A stretch of DNA of 5,637 bases from DAIDHK01 sp035510695 (GTDB lineage Bacteria > Patescibacteriota > Microgenomatia > Levybacterales > UBA12049), in assembly GCA_035510695.1 (NCBI GenBank), contig DATKGO010000014.1, positions 1 through 5,637 of the forward strand, in the 5' to 3' direction. The first letter of the stretch is position 1. Every line of letters begins with the position of its first letter. Shown one piece after another: positions 5,545 through 5,637 of the stretch. Below the pieces are notes generated by a model. The model ran no database searches, was not told the DNA's origin, and worked only from the letters and a program-made list of their open reading frames with translations. A program made the translations under genes and the position numbers.

Positions 5545-5637
5545 CTATTTTAGTTTAAATTTTTCTTTTGCTTTTTCCCTTGTAAATTGCCAGTTAATTT
5601 TACATTCGTTCTGGTTTCTCTTTTTTACCCAGGCTGC
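5545..5637 (-). CDS. IS630-like transposase, C-terminal 30 residues (partial, runs off right edge)
   Basis: The leftward frame is open from the window edge to TAG 5545-5547. The residues include RNQNECKINWQFT followed by REKAKEKFKLK. This matches, from memory, the conserved end of IS630/Tc1-mariner-type DDE transposases, which usually read close to W(Q/R)FTTxDARIKLKxLYP. The catalytic DDE residues lie outside the window, so activity cannot be judged. The outer end of the element should lie to the left of 5545, that is within or beside the 3' part of the 59-codon frame. IS630 elements normally insert at TA dinucleotides. Confidence 0.6.
   Translation of the reverse strand, partial: AAWVKKRNQNECKINWQFTREKAKEKFKLK

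Noticed and set aside
1..5637. CRISPR array, tRNA or rRNA genes
   Set aside because: No regularly spaced repeats and no recognisable cloverleaf or rRNA segments were seen on either strand by eye.

Overview
The window looks like chromosomal sequence from a Candidate Phyla Radiation (Patescibacteria) bacterium. This is an inference from three things. The 797-residue membrane-anchored TraD/VirD4-like ATPase preceded by a short proline-rich protein is a gene pair I associate with those genomes. The N-terminal helix-turn-helix fragment on the left is also of a type common there. Genes start without clear Shine-Dalgarno sites, and two promoter/start arrangements look leaderless. TGA serves as a stop in at least one well-supported gene, so a UGA-recoded lineage is unlikely.

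Layout, left to right. Positions 1-300 hold debris: the possible 3' end of a rightward frame (3-113) and a truncated leftward helix-turn-helix gene (137-292). Positions 293-546 carry no convincing gene but contain a large imperfect inverted repeat (385-467) and an 18-bp AT-only palindrome (518-535). Positions 547-3458 are a two-gene leftward operon: the proline-rich protein comes first, then the ATPase, joined by an ATGA overlap. Positions 3459-3587 carry the operon promoter and two GC-rich hairpins of dispersed-repeat type. Positions 3588-5244 are a second leftward operon: an asparagine-synthase-like PP-loop protein with a C-terminal zinc-ribbon-like tail, overlapping a markedly AT-rich 199-202-residue gene of unknown function. 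After a 110-bp AT-rich divergent spacer, a 59-codon rightward frame (5355-5534) abuts the 3' end of a leftward IS630-like transposase that runs off the window.

Functionally, the first operon probably makes an inner-membrane DNA- or protein-translocation motor and a small partner. The second probably carries out an ATP-dependent adenylation/amidation reaction, but its substrate cannot be read from the sequence. It lacks the glutaminase domain of true AsnB and is translationally coupled to the unknown gene. The two leading genes share a promoter layout: an extended -10 box of the form TGaTANNAT placed exactly 6 nt before the ATG, which predicts leaderless mRNAs. The most interesting candidates for something undescribed are the PP-loop/zinc-tail plus unknown-protein pair and this shared leaderless promoter architecture.
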